This document shows, one piece after another, positions 27,338 to 38,564 of a stretch of DNA of 64,000 nucleotides; position 1 is the stretch's first letter; every line of letters starts with the position of its first letter. A program made the translations under genes and the position numbers. The notes beneath the pieces were generated by a model that had not been told where the DNA came from, made no database searches, and was given only the letters and a program-made list of their open reading frames with translations. This DNA comes from Rotaria socialis (Eukaryota; Rotifera; Eurotatoria; Philodinida; Philodinidae), in the NCBI GenBank assembly GCA_905331475.1, contig CAJNYU010001802.1:62001-126000 (forward strand). Reading direction: 5' to 3'.

Positions 27338-29438
27338 ATGGGAGAGGATACTGATAATGTACGAAGTCAAACAGCCCAGTTTCGAGATAAATTTTTCGAG
27401 ATAGAAACCGTTACTATTGATAATATTGAGTGTCTTCTTCTTGAAGATGTACAACGTCGATTTCATGGCGTGAAGGTTTTGTGTGTAAACAATGTGCAGC
27501 GAAAGTTCATCCGAAATGAAAAAGGAAAACGGTCTAAACCGCTGCGTATTGTTGCGTGCATTGGTCAAGTCGTTCAAACTATGGAGCCTGAAGAACACCC
27601 AGATAATTCTGGTCAAGTGGATCTCCATCAAATGCACGAGGATATAAAAATAGTGAAACATACGTGTAATCTTACTTTTGCCAATACACAAGAGATACTA
27701 TCTCAAATCAGTTATGTGATGAGGCAGATGTATGAGTTACACGAATATACTACACCACGCTACTTTTTTTATCTTACCTGCAAGACATTCTGATATGGCG
27801 CTAATAAATAGTGTACGGAGCTGGTTTCACACTCATTATAAACTCTATTTTCTATGTGAATGTTCACATGAGCCACATGAAATGCATGTTGCTCCACATG
27901 AGGGCTATTCAATTAAAACACCACAAGAATTCATTGTTAGATATGCACCGTATTTGAGAACAACAATTAAAATTGCACAACTCTTGCTCTCACTTGGTGG
28001 TCTTGTCATTCCACAGCTCGGAAGTGCGTCAACAGCTATCAAGCATGTATTACCATCAAAATTCGACAATGATCAATATTATGAAGACATGAAAAATCAA
28101 TTAAAAATGATCGACTCCCTAATCAATAGATACGACAATCAACACAAGCATCCAGATACTTCTGTGACTGGCCAACAAAAATCAATTGTAGCACCATTAC
28201 AAGGTGCAGATCTACGTGAACTTGAAAGTTATCTTGAGCGTGTTGATAATAAGCGTAGCCTAGGAAACTTATATCGAACAGTCACAGTTGATGGTCATGT
28301 CCGTTGGGTTTGTCTCCAGCACTACGATGAAATTAGCTTCAATAATGAAATGCGTAAATATATTAGTGATTTTGAAGCCATGGGAGGTAAGTTTGACCTT
28401 AAGACCAAAGCTGCAGTGGTAATTCAAGTGAAAATTACTGGCAAGAACGTTAAAATGATGTGTGAGGCTCTTACAAAAGGTTTTAACATTGTAGAGTTGA
28501 TGCTCCAGGATTCTTCGATTTCTGAAGATGATCTCAAAACGCTGCTCGATGTCATCATTAACCGTTCTTCCATCCGTTGCCTACGTATGACTAATGTTGG
28601 TGTTCGTAATTTTTTGGGCATGGTGAAATATACCTCTGCATATATGGTGATAGAATTCAATAATCAACTATTAAAAGTTCGTCTCTCCGACGTTAATCAA
28701 GATGCAAATATACCGATACTAACTCAACTGTTGCAACAAAACAAAATATATAAGAAACTAGATTTTTCTGCAAGTGACTATCTCTGGTATGAGGGTAATT
28801 TTCGACGATGTTTAGAAGAGAACAAAATACTGACAGGATTAACTGTAGAGCATCTCAACAATATCGATATCATCAATTCTATATTTCATTTGAAAACAAA
28901 CACACTAAATCAACTAAAACTGATTGGTTCGTTGTGTATTCCATCAACTTTATCTCATTTTTGTGAAATGTTGAAAAACAATAAAACTCTACATGATATT
29001 GATCTAATGGATCTCGCTGACTTTGAAGACGAAACTTTTGTAATTAATCTTTTGCGTATATTGAGAGATCACAAATCAATCAAATCACTCAGTCTACATA
29101 TTCAAGGTATACGACCATCGGATCAAATAGAAAGTCATCTGATTAAATCATTACAAAGTGATCATTTTATGAGACGTCTCTGTATATCTGCATCAGTTAT
29201 ATAACATAAATTCGCAAAAGCTCTCGTTGACGCTTCAAAAGAACTTAATACACTGAAACATTTGGAATTTTACAATAGTTATATAAAAGATGAAGATAAA
29301 ACACAACTGCAATTGTTGTATGATAGTGGAAGTTTGATTCAATTGAAATTCTATGAGCAAGAGCGCAGCAATATGATGCTTAATGAAACTAGCGAGCAAC
29401 CACACAGAGGTGAGTGGCACAAGATGAAAGTTCACTAA
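27338..29438 (+). pseudogene. Broken multidomain gene resembling a large soil-fungal protein family
   Basis: Coding frame begins MGEDTDNVRSQTAQF and runs to EYTTPRYFF, then shifts by one base at a run of seven T (27764-27770). Dropping one T would restore the frame into ILPARHSD. The second frame carries LYFLCEC, HVAPHEGYSIKTPQEF, GADLRELESYL and GNLYRTVTVDGHVRWVCL, then leucine-rich-repeat-like helices. It is cut by TAA at 29202-29204, yet family-like sequence continues in the same frame (KALVDASKELNTLKHLEF) to TAA 29436-29438. The motif set matches, from memory, large proteins expanded in Mortierella and arbuscular mycorrhizal fungi, of unknown biochemical role. Two independent lesions favour a pseudogene. 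The homopolymer indel alone could be a sequencing error, but the TAA could not be explained that way. Confidence 0.6.
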
Positions 29439-31657
29439 TAAAATGCTGATACTTTTTCAATGTAGTAGTAGTCTCATAGATTTCAATAATTGAGAGTACC
29501 AGCGAATGTGCACCAGTAGTCTTAACGGTTTGTTCAAAAATGAACTGAACAATTAAGGATCAAATCGTACTCTGAAATGAGTCCATCTCTGTGTATTTCA
29601 CTGGTAACAACACTGGGACTACAAATAACGATATTACATTTCAGTTGTTAGTCATAGGCATTTTATTTATCTTGAGCTTGCCATAATGAATCAACAGAAA
29701 GGTCATTAGAAAAGGAAATTATTTTCCCCTTCTGCCACTTATTTTCATATATGTGTCAATTATGTTGCATAGCGTCAACTTTTTCTCTCATTCATATTTC
29801 ATTACAAAAAAAAGAGAAATTAAGTAGATTGACCTATAGATTTCATCAAAGCCTTTTGATTTGATATGTAGCCTTGTTGTTTTACAAAAGTTAAATTCAA
29901 AAGCAAAATAGTGTTCATATAGGACATATCCCGGACAAAACAAATCAGTAAAAAATGCAAACCTCATATTTTTACTTATATTGTATTATCGTATAATGAG
30001 TAATATATGATTTCATAAGCGCCTCATTACTCTACACAACTGGACATGCAACTTGATTTCTTTCTTTTTAGCTTGTTTTCGAAGTAATCAAAAATGAGAT
30101 TTTTCAGCGATGTTAAGCATGCAACAATAATAACGAAAAGAGCGAGTGATTGAAAAAATTAGAAATGATAGTAAAAGAGTATATACATGTCGATTTGCAG
30201 CAGGTAGTCACTCGATATCAACTTTCAATCATGACACTTATATGACAATAGAAGTATCATACGGATATGCTTGTTTCTCGAAAAGTGCTTGAGCTAGAAC
30301 ATCTAGATAGTAACTGCAGAATATATGCAGAGGAAGAAGTTTGCTACTTTAATTGGCACTCTTCTCATACTTCGTTTTCCAAAATCAATTGAGCCAATTT
30401 TAATACCTCAAGAAAGAGTTTTCTGACTTTCATACAATTTACTCTGCTTTCGAAAACTTGACTAGACCGAGGAATCGAAGGCACTTGTTGCGGTTCTCCT
30501 TTTACGTACGAAATGTTTTCTTTTTCAAGGATACAGCTAACAAATCATTTTTTAACTTCTAAAACAAACAAATAACTAGTGTATATGCAATTTTATCCTT
30601 CAAATGTCCATGACTGATGAAGCTGGGGACGATATTCTTTACACACAACTATACTAGATGTTAGACAGAAAACCCATGTAATTTACCAGAGACTTATTGA
30701 CGGTTTGAATGCGTGTCTATCTATGTTTTTGTGTATACAAACTTTTAGTTATTGAAACGAAACAATTTCTTCAAATAGTTTCATCGTTTTTAAGAAACCA
30801 CGCATTCTTCTTCCTTTAATTAATTGATTTCCTAGTATAGTTATCCGATGTAGCATTTCATAATAGTGAGAATGAGACAAATTCTTATCTGAAACTGCAT
30901 GCTCATATACTTACTCATAAATGAGAATGAATGTTTTTAGCAGCAATATAATATTTATTAATGAATCCAAATATTTTCACTGTGTCGATACTAACAACAC
31001 ATCAATAGTTGGTAGATATTTGCGTCACACTTCGAAAACTCGAGTTGTAATAGTACACATTTTAATTTAATATTTCAACGATAATTCTGAGTTTACAGAA
31101 CGTACAAAAGAAAATCATTTAAACTAGAGTGATTCACTAGTTTATAAAATAGGACAAAAAAAACTTTGTCTCTAATTTTTATATTAGCGAAAAAAATACT
31201 CTTAATGGCAGAAATCTTTAGGTGAAGGTATATTCTACTAGGAATCCTGTTACAAATTTCACCGTCAATAGTTTTCCATCAATCTTACTTGCGGATCGTT
31301 TTATTAGCGCTTCAACCGATGATAGCTTGGTGTTGGTCAGCCCTTATAGCCTTTCTGGGCACCGTCTGCAAAGAAGTGTTTCCTCAAAACCTTACGATTT
31401 TCTAAGGTACTACAGATGAAAAATCCGGCATCAAAGATGGTAGATTCTATGGTCTCATGTATGGTTATCTTCGTTGAATATCTTTTCGTATTTTTGGAAA
31501 ATCAATTTTTGCAGTGCGGATCTCCTGAATGTCTAGGGAAATCTTTTCGGAGACCAGTTTAGCAAAGATTACTTTTCCTCGAAGGCTACTCTATTTGTTT
31601 GTTAGTAATTATTTCGCAAATACAGAGGTATCATAGTCTTTTTGTTATTTCTTATAG
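29439..31657. other. Gene-poor interval; NHL 5' exon expected here but not found
   Basis: No supported gene. The NHL gene that follows opens with a splice acceptor at 31656-31657, so its first exon should lie in this stretch. I could not identify an exon encoding a signal peptide or membrane anchor. The ORF at 31222-31419 is not family-like. Confidence 0.5.
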
Positions 31658-32571
31658 TCGTACCAACTATTCCTGATAATGCACGATGGGCACAGAATGG
31701 AGTGACTGTGGCTGGAGGCCATGGGGAAGGCAGTACCAACAATAAACTCTGTAGCCCTTATTTTCTCTGTGTTGTTGATGATGATCAAATAGGGATCATT
31801 GCTGACACATGGAATCATCGTATCATCCAATGGAAGTTTGGTAAAAGGAATGGACAAGTTATTGCTGGTGGCAATGGCAACGGAAATCGATTAGATCAAT
31901 TGCATTGTCCAACTGATATTTTGATCGACAAAGAGACGAATAGTTTCATTATTTGTGATCGAAATAATCGACGAGTTGTACGATGGTCTCGTCATGATGG
32001 AACAACACGAGGAGAAATCCTGATTGATAGCACCCATTGTTACGGATTAGCAATGGATGATCAGAGATATCTCTATGTCTCGGACTTCGAAAAACATGAA
32101 GTAAGACGATATCAATTGGGTGATAAGAATGGAATTCGCATTGCTGGTGGGAATGGACGAGGTAATGATCTCAATCAATTCAACTATCCGACACATCTCT
32201 TTGTCGATCGACAACAAAGTGTCTACGTGTCAGACTGGCATAATCATCGTGTAATGAAATGGATTAAAGGTGCCAAAGAAGGAATTGTTGTCGCTGGAGG
32301 TCAAGGCTACGGGAGTGAGCTGACACAAGTGTATCCTGTAGGGCTCTTTGTCGATACATTGGGTACAGTTTATGTGGCAGATGAGCAGAACCATCGAGTA
32401 GCACGTTGGCCTCAAGGTGCAAAGCAGGGCACTGTAATTGTGGGTGGACATGGTTCAGGAGCAGAAGCAAATCAATTTATCTACCCCAATGGTTTGTCTT
32501 TCGATTGTCATAACAATCTCTATGTTGTCGATAAGGATAATAATCGTGTTCAGCGGTTTTCACTTGAATGA
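31658..32571 (+). CDS. NHL-repeat beta-propeller protein, 5' exon unresolved
   Basis: The exon starts after a pyrimidine-AG acceptor with VPTIPDNARWAQNGVTVAGG and ends in VDKDNNRVQRFSLE. Six or so NHL-type repeats of about 50 residues are visible, marked by AGGxGxG turns and YVxDxxNHRVxxW/R strands (ADTWNHRIIQW, SDWHNHRVMKW, ADEQNHRVARW, VDKDNNRVQRF). This predicts a single six-bladed propeller used for binding and not catalysis. The sequence NARWAQNGVTVAGG at the entry to blade 1 is typical of the large NHL family of bdelloids, where a signal peptide or transmembrane exon usually precedes it. No in-frame ATG exists before the repeats, so either the 5' exon is unrecognised or the gene is truncated. 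Confidence 0.82.
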
Positions 32572-32871
32572 ATTCATCGTGAGTGTGCGGGTGTGAATAT
32601 CTTTTTTCTACTCTCAAACTTCTCAGTGGCGCGATCCGTATTTCATGAATTAAGTTATAGTTGACTTCATTGGAATTCCTTTTCTCGCAATCAATTCTTG
32701 GTGTCCTAACTATGAGCAGGCACAAAAAATATACTAAGCATGAATTTTATTGCAAAAACGGAAAGCGAGAACCATAGAATATTAATCAAAGATAATCGAA
32801 GTCAATAAGAAAAGCACCGATTTTACATGAAAAAAAATTGTAAGTAAAGCAATGATCTAGAAGAGTACTGA

Positions 32872-33357
32872 TCATTTATGCCCAGTACCAGTGTCCACAT
32901 TGGAAGGCGATGGCCTGACAGCAGTTGAACTGGTGACATTAATTAAGGCACCCATTCCAGGATGAAAAAGGCACCCATAATAGTAAGAACCAATAGTAGT
33001 GAAAGTAACAGAAGTTGTCTCGCCTGCTTTAGTAATCGGTTTATTAAGTTCGTCCTTACCACGAACCCCTTGGCAGAATTTTGGTACGGGGCTATTTTTG
33101 CAGATTGTTAACGGATGAATTACAACAGTTGTAGCTAAATTAAATTGTAATTTATCCCCAACGTTCAAAGTCACTATTGGACTGAGGGTACCATTCAAAG
33201 TGAAAGTAGAATTAAATTTTGTTGGATTTCCTTGAGGACAAGTTGAATTGTGAATACATCGATCAAAAGTGACAGTATATATCACAACATTTGCAGAAAT
33301 ACTATAGAACAATGCAACAGCCAACACAACATAAAATAAGCCTGACAAGCGAATCAT
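32872..33357 (-). CDS. Secreted small cupredoxin (plastocyanin-like)
   Basis: An intronless 161-aa ORF. Residues 1-22 form a signal peptide (VVLAVALFYSISA). The mature chain is a beta-rich cupredoxin domain: VTLNVGDKLQFNL, then VVIHPLTIC with His-81, GETTSVTF, and the C-terminal ligand loop YYYGCLFHPGMGALINV with Cys-129, His-132 and Met-135. These four residues form a complete type 1 (blue) copper site. Extra cysteines (34, 40, 86, 95) may form disulfides. Cupredoxins of this single-domain secreted type act as electron carriers or copper binders in plants, algae and prokaryotes and are uncommon in animals. The lack of introns among intron-rich neighbours makes horizontal acquisition possible. 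The partner enzyme is unknown. Confidence 0.8.
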   Translation of the reverse strand: MIRLSGLFYVVLAVALFYSISANVVIYTVTFDRCIHNSTCPQGNPTKFNSTFTLNGTLSPIVTLNVGDKLQFNLATTVVIHPLTICKNSPVPKFCQGVRGKDELNKPITKAGETTSVTFTTIGSYYYGCLFHPGMGALINVTSSTAVRPSPSNVDTGTGHK

Positions 33358-34726
33358 GTTTACGAAGAGTGAAATTAATGTTTAGAATAGTGTTATCTGT
33401 ATAGTTTGTATGCGCAGTTGCTTGCGGCGAGATAAAAAACGAATATAAAATATTGTTGATTCATGCAGCGTGTGGGTATGAGTATGATGAAACTCTTCAC
33501 TCTGCTCACGCACGCTTAGCTGCATATATGTTATCTAAACTTTGACAAGTGAAGAATACTTTTGTTTTTCAGAGGTGAAAAAAATCACAACAGTCAAAGA
33601 TTGCGAATAAATCCCAATGTAGTTCAAGCAATCGTATTTAAATCGATGTACAATAAAACACAAGAAGTACCTCAGATTTACGCAAGTGACTCGTTTTATT
33701 GAACATTTAAATAATATTCATTATACATAAAATACAAATATCAAAAACTTTGTCGATTTTGTTTTTCGTAATGCTTCATGGAACAACCCAAGTTGATATT
33801 GCTTCGTAGTCGCACTGCATTGTTCTTTCAACATATTTTTCATTTTGGATGTTTAGCAAATTATTATTACGATCGACTCTTGATTCTACTGATCTCAAGT
33901 AGTGGATAATAAAGTGTTCACTTGCGCAAAATAGACTTTTCGAAATGATTTGAAGTAGTTGTTTAAAAATAATTGATAAACATTTTAAGCGTAGAATAAA
34001 TTCTTTGAATAGCTCTCGCTGGAAACTATTTCTGATATCAATACGATGAGTTCTTCATATAAATCATCATCACGTGTAAGAATTGGAAATCTAAAGTTGA
34101 TTATCAAAGTGGATGTATATGAACCAGTTCAACATTCAATGACAATAAAATTACTATGTAAATTTCTTCGAGTCGCATCACGACGTTGCTGACGAATACA
34201 ATGATAATATGCCTCATAATTTTGTTCAGACATGAATCCACTAGCAATCATAATATTTCGCTGGAAAATATCTTATGAGTTCTGAAGAAGAAAAAAAAAC
34301 TAAAAAATACTTTTATTTTACCTATAAAATACAGACTATAAGCAAAACGACCATATAAAAATGTGCGTTGATGTCAATGGTAATACTTGATAACTATTTA
34401 TCTTGATTGTGGTCATTCATGCGCATTGCAGCTCTCATCTAGACGATGAATCAATCTTCTACATTGAAAGTATTTTATCATTAAAATAAATGATTTCAAC
34501 ATCAGATTGATGCAAAGTGTTTTTTTTTTGTTTTTACTCGTTTTCATAGGACGAGAAAAAATTCTCATATTACGATGTCCACCGTATTTTTATGCAATTT
34601 TTGTCAATATTTACTTTTGTTTTGGCCATAAATTTCATCTTTTCCTTCGCGTAGAAACAAAAACATCTTCAATTCTCTTTCCCTTTTACACGTGTATTTT
34701 TTTCCATTGTATCAATTGTTAGTCAG
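33358..34726. other. Interval with a weak minus-strand coding remnant
   Basis: Mostly AT-rich. On the minus strand, an acceptor at 34261-34262 opens a 47-codon frame (MIASGFMSEQNYEAYYHC), interrupted by TGA at about 34118-34120 and continuing as TGSYTSTLIINFRFPI. It looks like decayed coding sequence, but I cannot name the family. Confidence 0.3.
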
Positions 34727-37726
34727 ATGACTTCATTGCCTACAAATCGAATTTTTGATTTACGAAGTGAAATCCATAAAAATCTACCACAAGTTCACGC
34801 TAATAAAGTGCAATGTGAACGTCTTTGTCAGCGAATTGATCAATTAATCGAGTCTATCGAGCGTTTAGAACATGCAACGTCATCAATAGTACGCGAAGAA
34901 ACCCGTCCGATTCTTGATAGTCTACTGCAATGTGTTGATGATTGCAATCAGTATATTGGAAAGTTAAAATCGCCCGAAGAATGGTACGAAGAAGTTTATG
35001 AATATAAACGGAGTGATGAAACCTTCAAAGAACTAAATAAACGTTTATCACAGATTGGTCAAGATTTAAGTCTAGGATTAAATATTCAAGAATTATTCGA
35101 TCGAAAACAAGATGAAGAAGATCGACAAAAAGATTTAAAAGATTTAAATAAAAAACTAGACGAAATCTCACAAAAAATGTTAGAAAAACAATGTGAACAA
35201 TATAAATTGATCGATAAAATGATCGATAGACGTTTTCAATCATTTCGTTTTTATTTAGCACAAAATTTACTCATGCAACAAGATTTAAATCAATCACAAG
35301 AACTTCAAGAAAAATATCAATATTTTCTACATATACCATATAAAGATTTGTATATCGAAGAGAAACTTGTTGGTAGCGGTGGATTTGCTGACGTTTATAA
35401 AGCTCAATGGTTAACACATCATGATCAAGTCGCTGTGAAAATGATACGAATTAATACTTTATCCAATATTGAAAATGACTTCTATAGAGAAATTTCCACC
35501 ATGTATCGAATCCGATATGAAAATATTCTAAGCGTTTTTGGTGCATGTGTTGAACCGAACTTGTATGCGATTGTTGTTGAATATATGCCGTTAGGTTCGT
35601 TGTACGATGTCTTGCATAAAAAGCGTGAACAGATCTCATTGGATTGGCTTGACCGATATTCTATTGCATGGCAAATGACAAAATCAATTAATTATTTACA
35701 TAATCTTAATCCGATGATTCTTCATCGCGATATAAAATCAATGAACTTTCTATTGAAATATAATGGACCTTCGAATCAAAAATATCTCGTTAAAGTTTGT
35801 GATTTTGGTTTAGCGGAAATTCGACGTGAAACCTTATTGCAATCGGCAGCATTTCCGAACTCGCAACTAGTCGGTTCGTTCTATTGGAAAGCACCAGAAT
35901 TATTCACTCCACGTAGTCGATATACAAAACAAAGTGATATCTACAGTCTTGGTGTTGTCTTTTGGGAACTAGCTACAGCAAGAATACCATGGGATGAATA
36001 TGAAGATGCAACAATTGTATTAGTTCAACTGAAAACAGGTGAACGACCAACTATTCCATCAGATGTACCTGAATTGTATAAAAGTGAAATACAAGATGCA
36101 TGGCATCAGAATCCTCAAAAGCGTCCATCATGTTTTCAATTGATGGAACGACTTCGTAAACAACTAGACCAAATAGAACCGTCGACTATTGTAACTACTG
36201 AAAAAACCATTATTGATTTACATTCGCCCGAAACTGAAATCGAACAGCCAACTGACGCATTGAACTCAATAGGGCATACTGAGTGAGCGTGTTTTATTTT
36301 GCGAGATCACTATTTACAAATCACTCTCCTTATTTTCTCTCTCTCTTCTCTTTTTAGCTCCACCGTTACCGCAATACAGGTGGCTGATGAAGAGAATGAA
36401 GAAAAAAGCCTGACAAATAATTTGCCAACTGTTGTTATGACAGAATCATTTTACAGCGAAACTCAAATAGGTAAGTTGCGGTTGAAATTCGAGATCGAAT
36501 AATAGTGCCGTCTGGAGGTTTTACATATCTAATATTAACTTTCCTATGATCATATAATGACGTGTTCTACTTCATTTTTTTGCGCCAATATTGTAATACT
36601 CTCACTATCTCTAGAGTCATAGGCACATGATAATTTGTATTAATTTCTAACCTTTCGCGCGAAGGAGACCCTAACTGTGTATTTGTTCTGTAAAGAAATA
36701 TTGAACTTTCAAATTCAACCTTGAAAATTCAAGGTCGACCGATTATTCGATAAGCTAAATTTTTGATAAAATAACTAGAAGGCTAGTAGGTAGACATAAG
36801 AACACTTATCCTTTTGAGATTTTTTCTGTATCTCCCTAGGCTCCATTTTATGCACGATATACAAGCTTAAAAATGTTTAGTTACTCAGTACGGTCCGCTT
36901 ATTCGTGTTATTTGTGTGCAAAAGAATAAGAATGTCCGATTAACTCAGGAACATCGAATTGAAAGATTGCAGCAAATGATCTTCTATCAACAATGTACGC
37001 AAAAAGAAAGTAAAAGGTTTCATACTTCAAAGAGAAAAATAGAATCTCTACAAAGAATAAACGTTCATCGATGTTAAAACGAAACTTATTTATCTTTCAA
37101 GATATCCTAAAACTACATAGTATGTCACCTCTTGCAAATACACTTGTTGATGGCCTATTAGCTACTAACTAAATATGAACTTTGTACTTGAAAGATCAAT
37201 TTTTTTTATAGCTGACGAAACTCTTATAAAACCAACAGAACCAATAGAGTCTGAATTACCACTCGAACTAAATACATTGTCTTCATCTTCGAATAAAACG
37301 GAGTCACAAAGTCAAACCGTGTTGTCTGTGGACAATCAAATCGAATCCGAATCATCACCACCAGAACGACGTGCATCTTTTTCTACTAAAAACATGACAG
37401 AAGAGCAAAATCAAACTGGATTCGAATCAACAAAACAACCAAGTACATGCTCTTCGTCCATCCATACAAAAGAAGAACAAAATCAAGCAGTTTCTTCTTC
37501 TACCGTTAACACCCAAGAAAAATCATTCAAAACAACTCAAGATCTAACGGCAAAGTAAGTTCAAAATACAAACTATCTATTTTCCAGAAAATTTCATCAC
37601 TTCGTTTTATTTATTTTTATATATAGCTCTTCAGCGTACAATCCTCCATACTATCCATTTGATGGAGCTTTCGGTCCAATCTATAGACTGGAAAAACGAC
37701 GTCCATTACATGGCAATTCTAAATAG
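34727..37726 (+). CDS. MLKL-like four-helix-bundle protein kinase (TKL group)
   Basis: Four exons, 34727-36282, 36358-36470, 37212-37554 and 37627-37726, join in frame into 703 aa. Residues 1-125 are helical (HKNLPQVHANKVQCERLCQ onward) and resemble the MLKL-type N-terminal bundle. A charged coiled coil follows to about 195. The kinase domain (about 208-475) has glycine loop GSGGFADVY (216-224), VAVK (K238), HRDIKSMNFLL (D335), DFGLAE (D359) and APE (391), so unlike vertebrate MLKL it appears catalytically competent. A 190-residue Ser/Thr/Glu-rich tail ends NPPYYPFDGAFGPIYRLEKR. In animals, plants and fungi such bundles link kinases to cell-death or immune signalling; here the role is inferred. 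An acceptor-like AG ends 4 bp before the ATG. Intron 2 is 741 bp; the others are 72-75 bp. Confidence 0.86.
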
Positions 37727-38023
37727 GTTCATAATAAAAATCAATATACAAACATTATCTTGATTATATCTTCGAGAAGAAACTGATTTTTGTTAATTTT
37801 GACCCTTTTTTAATAATACATATGGCCTTCACCGTCTTGGGGGTGTGGGTACGACTAGAACTCTCTTAAAAAGTTCCTTGTTTGTTTGTTTGTCGGAAAA
37901 AATCTGACCTGTAATGTCATCCGTGGCTAAGAAGTTTGATGTACTAAATTTAATATCCGTAATAAGAAGCTTAAAATAAACATTAATCAATCAATGAATT
38001 AAAAAGAAACAATGAACAACTTT

Positions 38024-38564
38024 TTAAGTAAAATGTTTCACCACTTCATGAAATCGTTCAATTTTGCTGACCACAAACTGCCATTGTGTCATTGGCATAT
38101 CATATCGGTCAGATAAAATTCTTTGCTGTTCTTGTGATTCAAAATTTCCCTTTGTTTCCCAATGTGTACTTATAAAAGTAATATAAGCATCGAATGTTAA
38201 TTTCACTAGATAATCTAAATTCAACATAATTTCATTGGCAAATTCAATACGTTTGACATAATCTTCCAGTTGATCTCGACTAAAAATCATTGGCCGACTA
38301 GACAGAAGACCTTTTTTAATTGTCTCAATCGTTTTCCGCACTTCCATTTTTAATTCATCAAAAATAGTAAATATTATTTGATGGTCAATATTCACATGGC
38401 ACGAAGAATTTTCTTTTGAAAGTACCACTGCAATATGATAAAATCTTCTCCAGAGTTTATCTAAAGTATTGGTTATGTTCGCCTAACAAAAAGAATATAT
38501 ATTTCGTTCTTTTCGACAGCAGATAATCCAGCAAAAATATAATCATTTTATTTTTACATACCAT
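38024..38564 (-). CDS. Orphan small helical protein
   Basis: An open frame of 153 codons (38482-38024) begins right after an acceptor with ANITNTLDKLWRRFYHIAVV. The only upstream ATG that keeps the frame is at 38562-38564, immediately followed by a GTATGT donor, so the start codon would stand alone at the end of exon 1. The product is highly charged and helical (EVRKTIETIKKGL, RIEFANEIMLNLDYL, QWQFVVSKIERFHEVV), with no signal peptide or membrane span. I do not recognise the family. If the first exon is wrong, translation could start at the Met nearer 38428. Confidence 0.45.

Noticed and set aside
28424..28660. Minus-strand ORFs over the broken fungal-like gene and over TPR genes
   Set aside because: Antisense shadows of repeat-rich coding sequence.
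36299..36502. Separate ORF after the kinase
   Set aside because: Its 36358-36470 part is exon 2 of the kinase gene by splice sites and frame.
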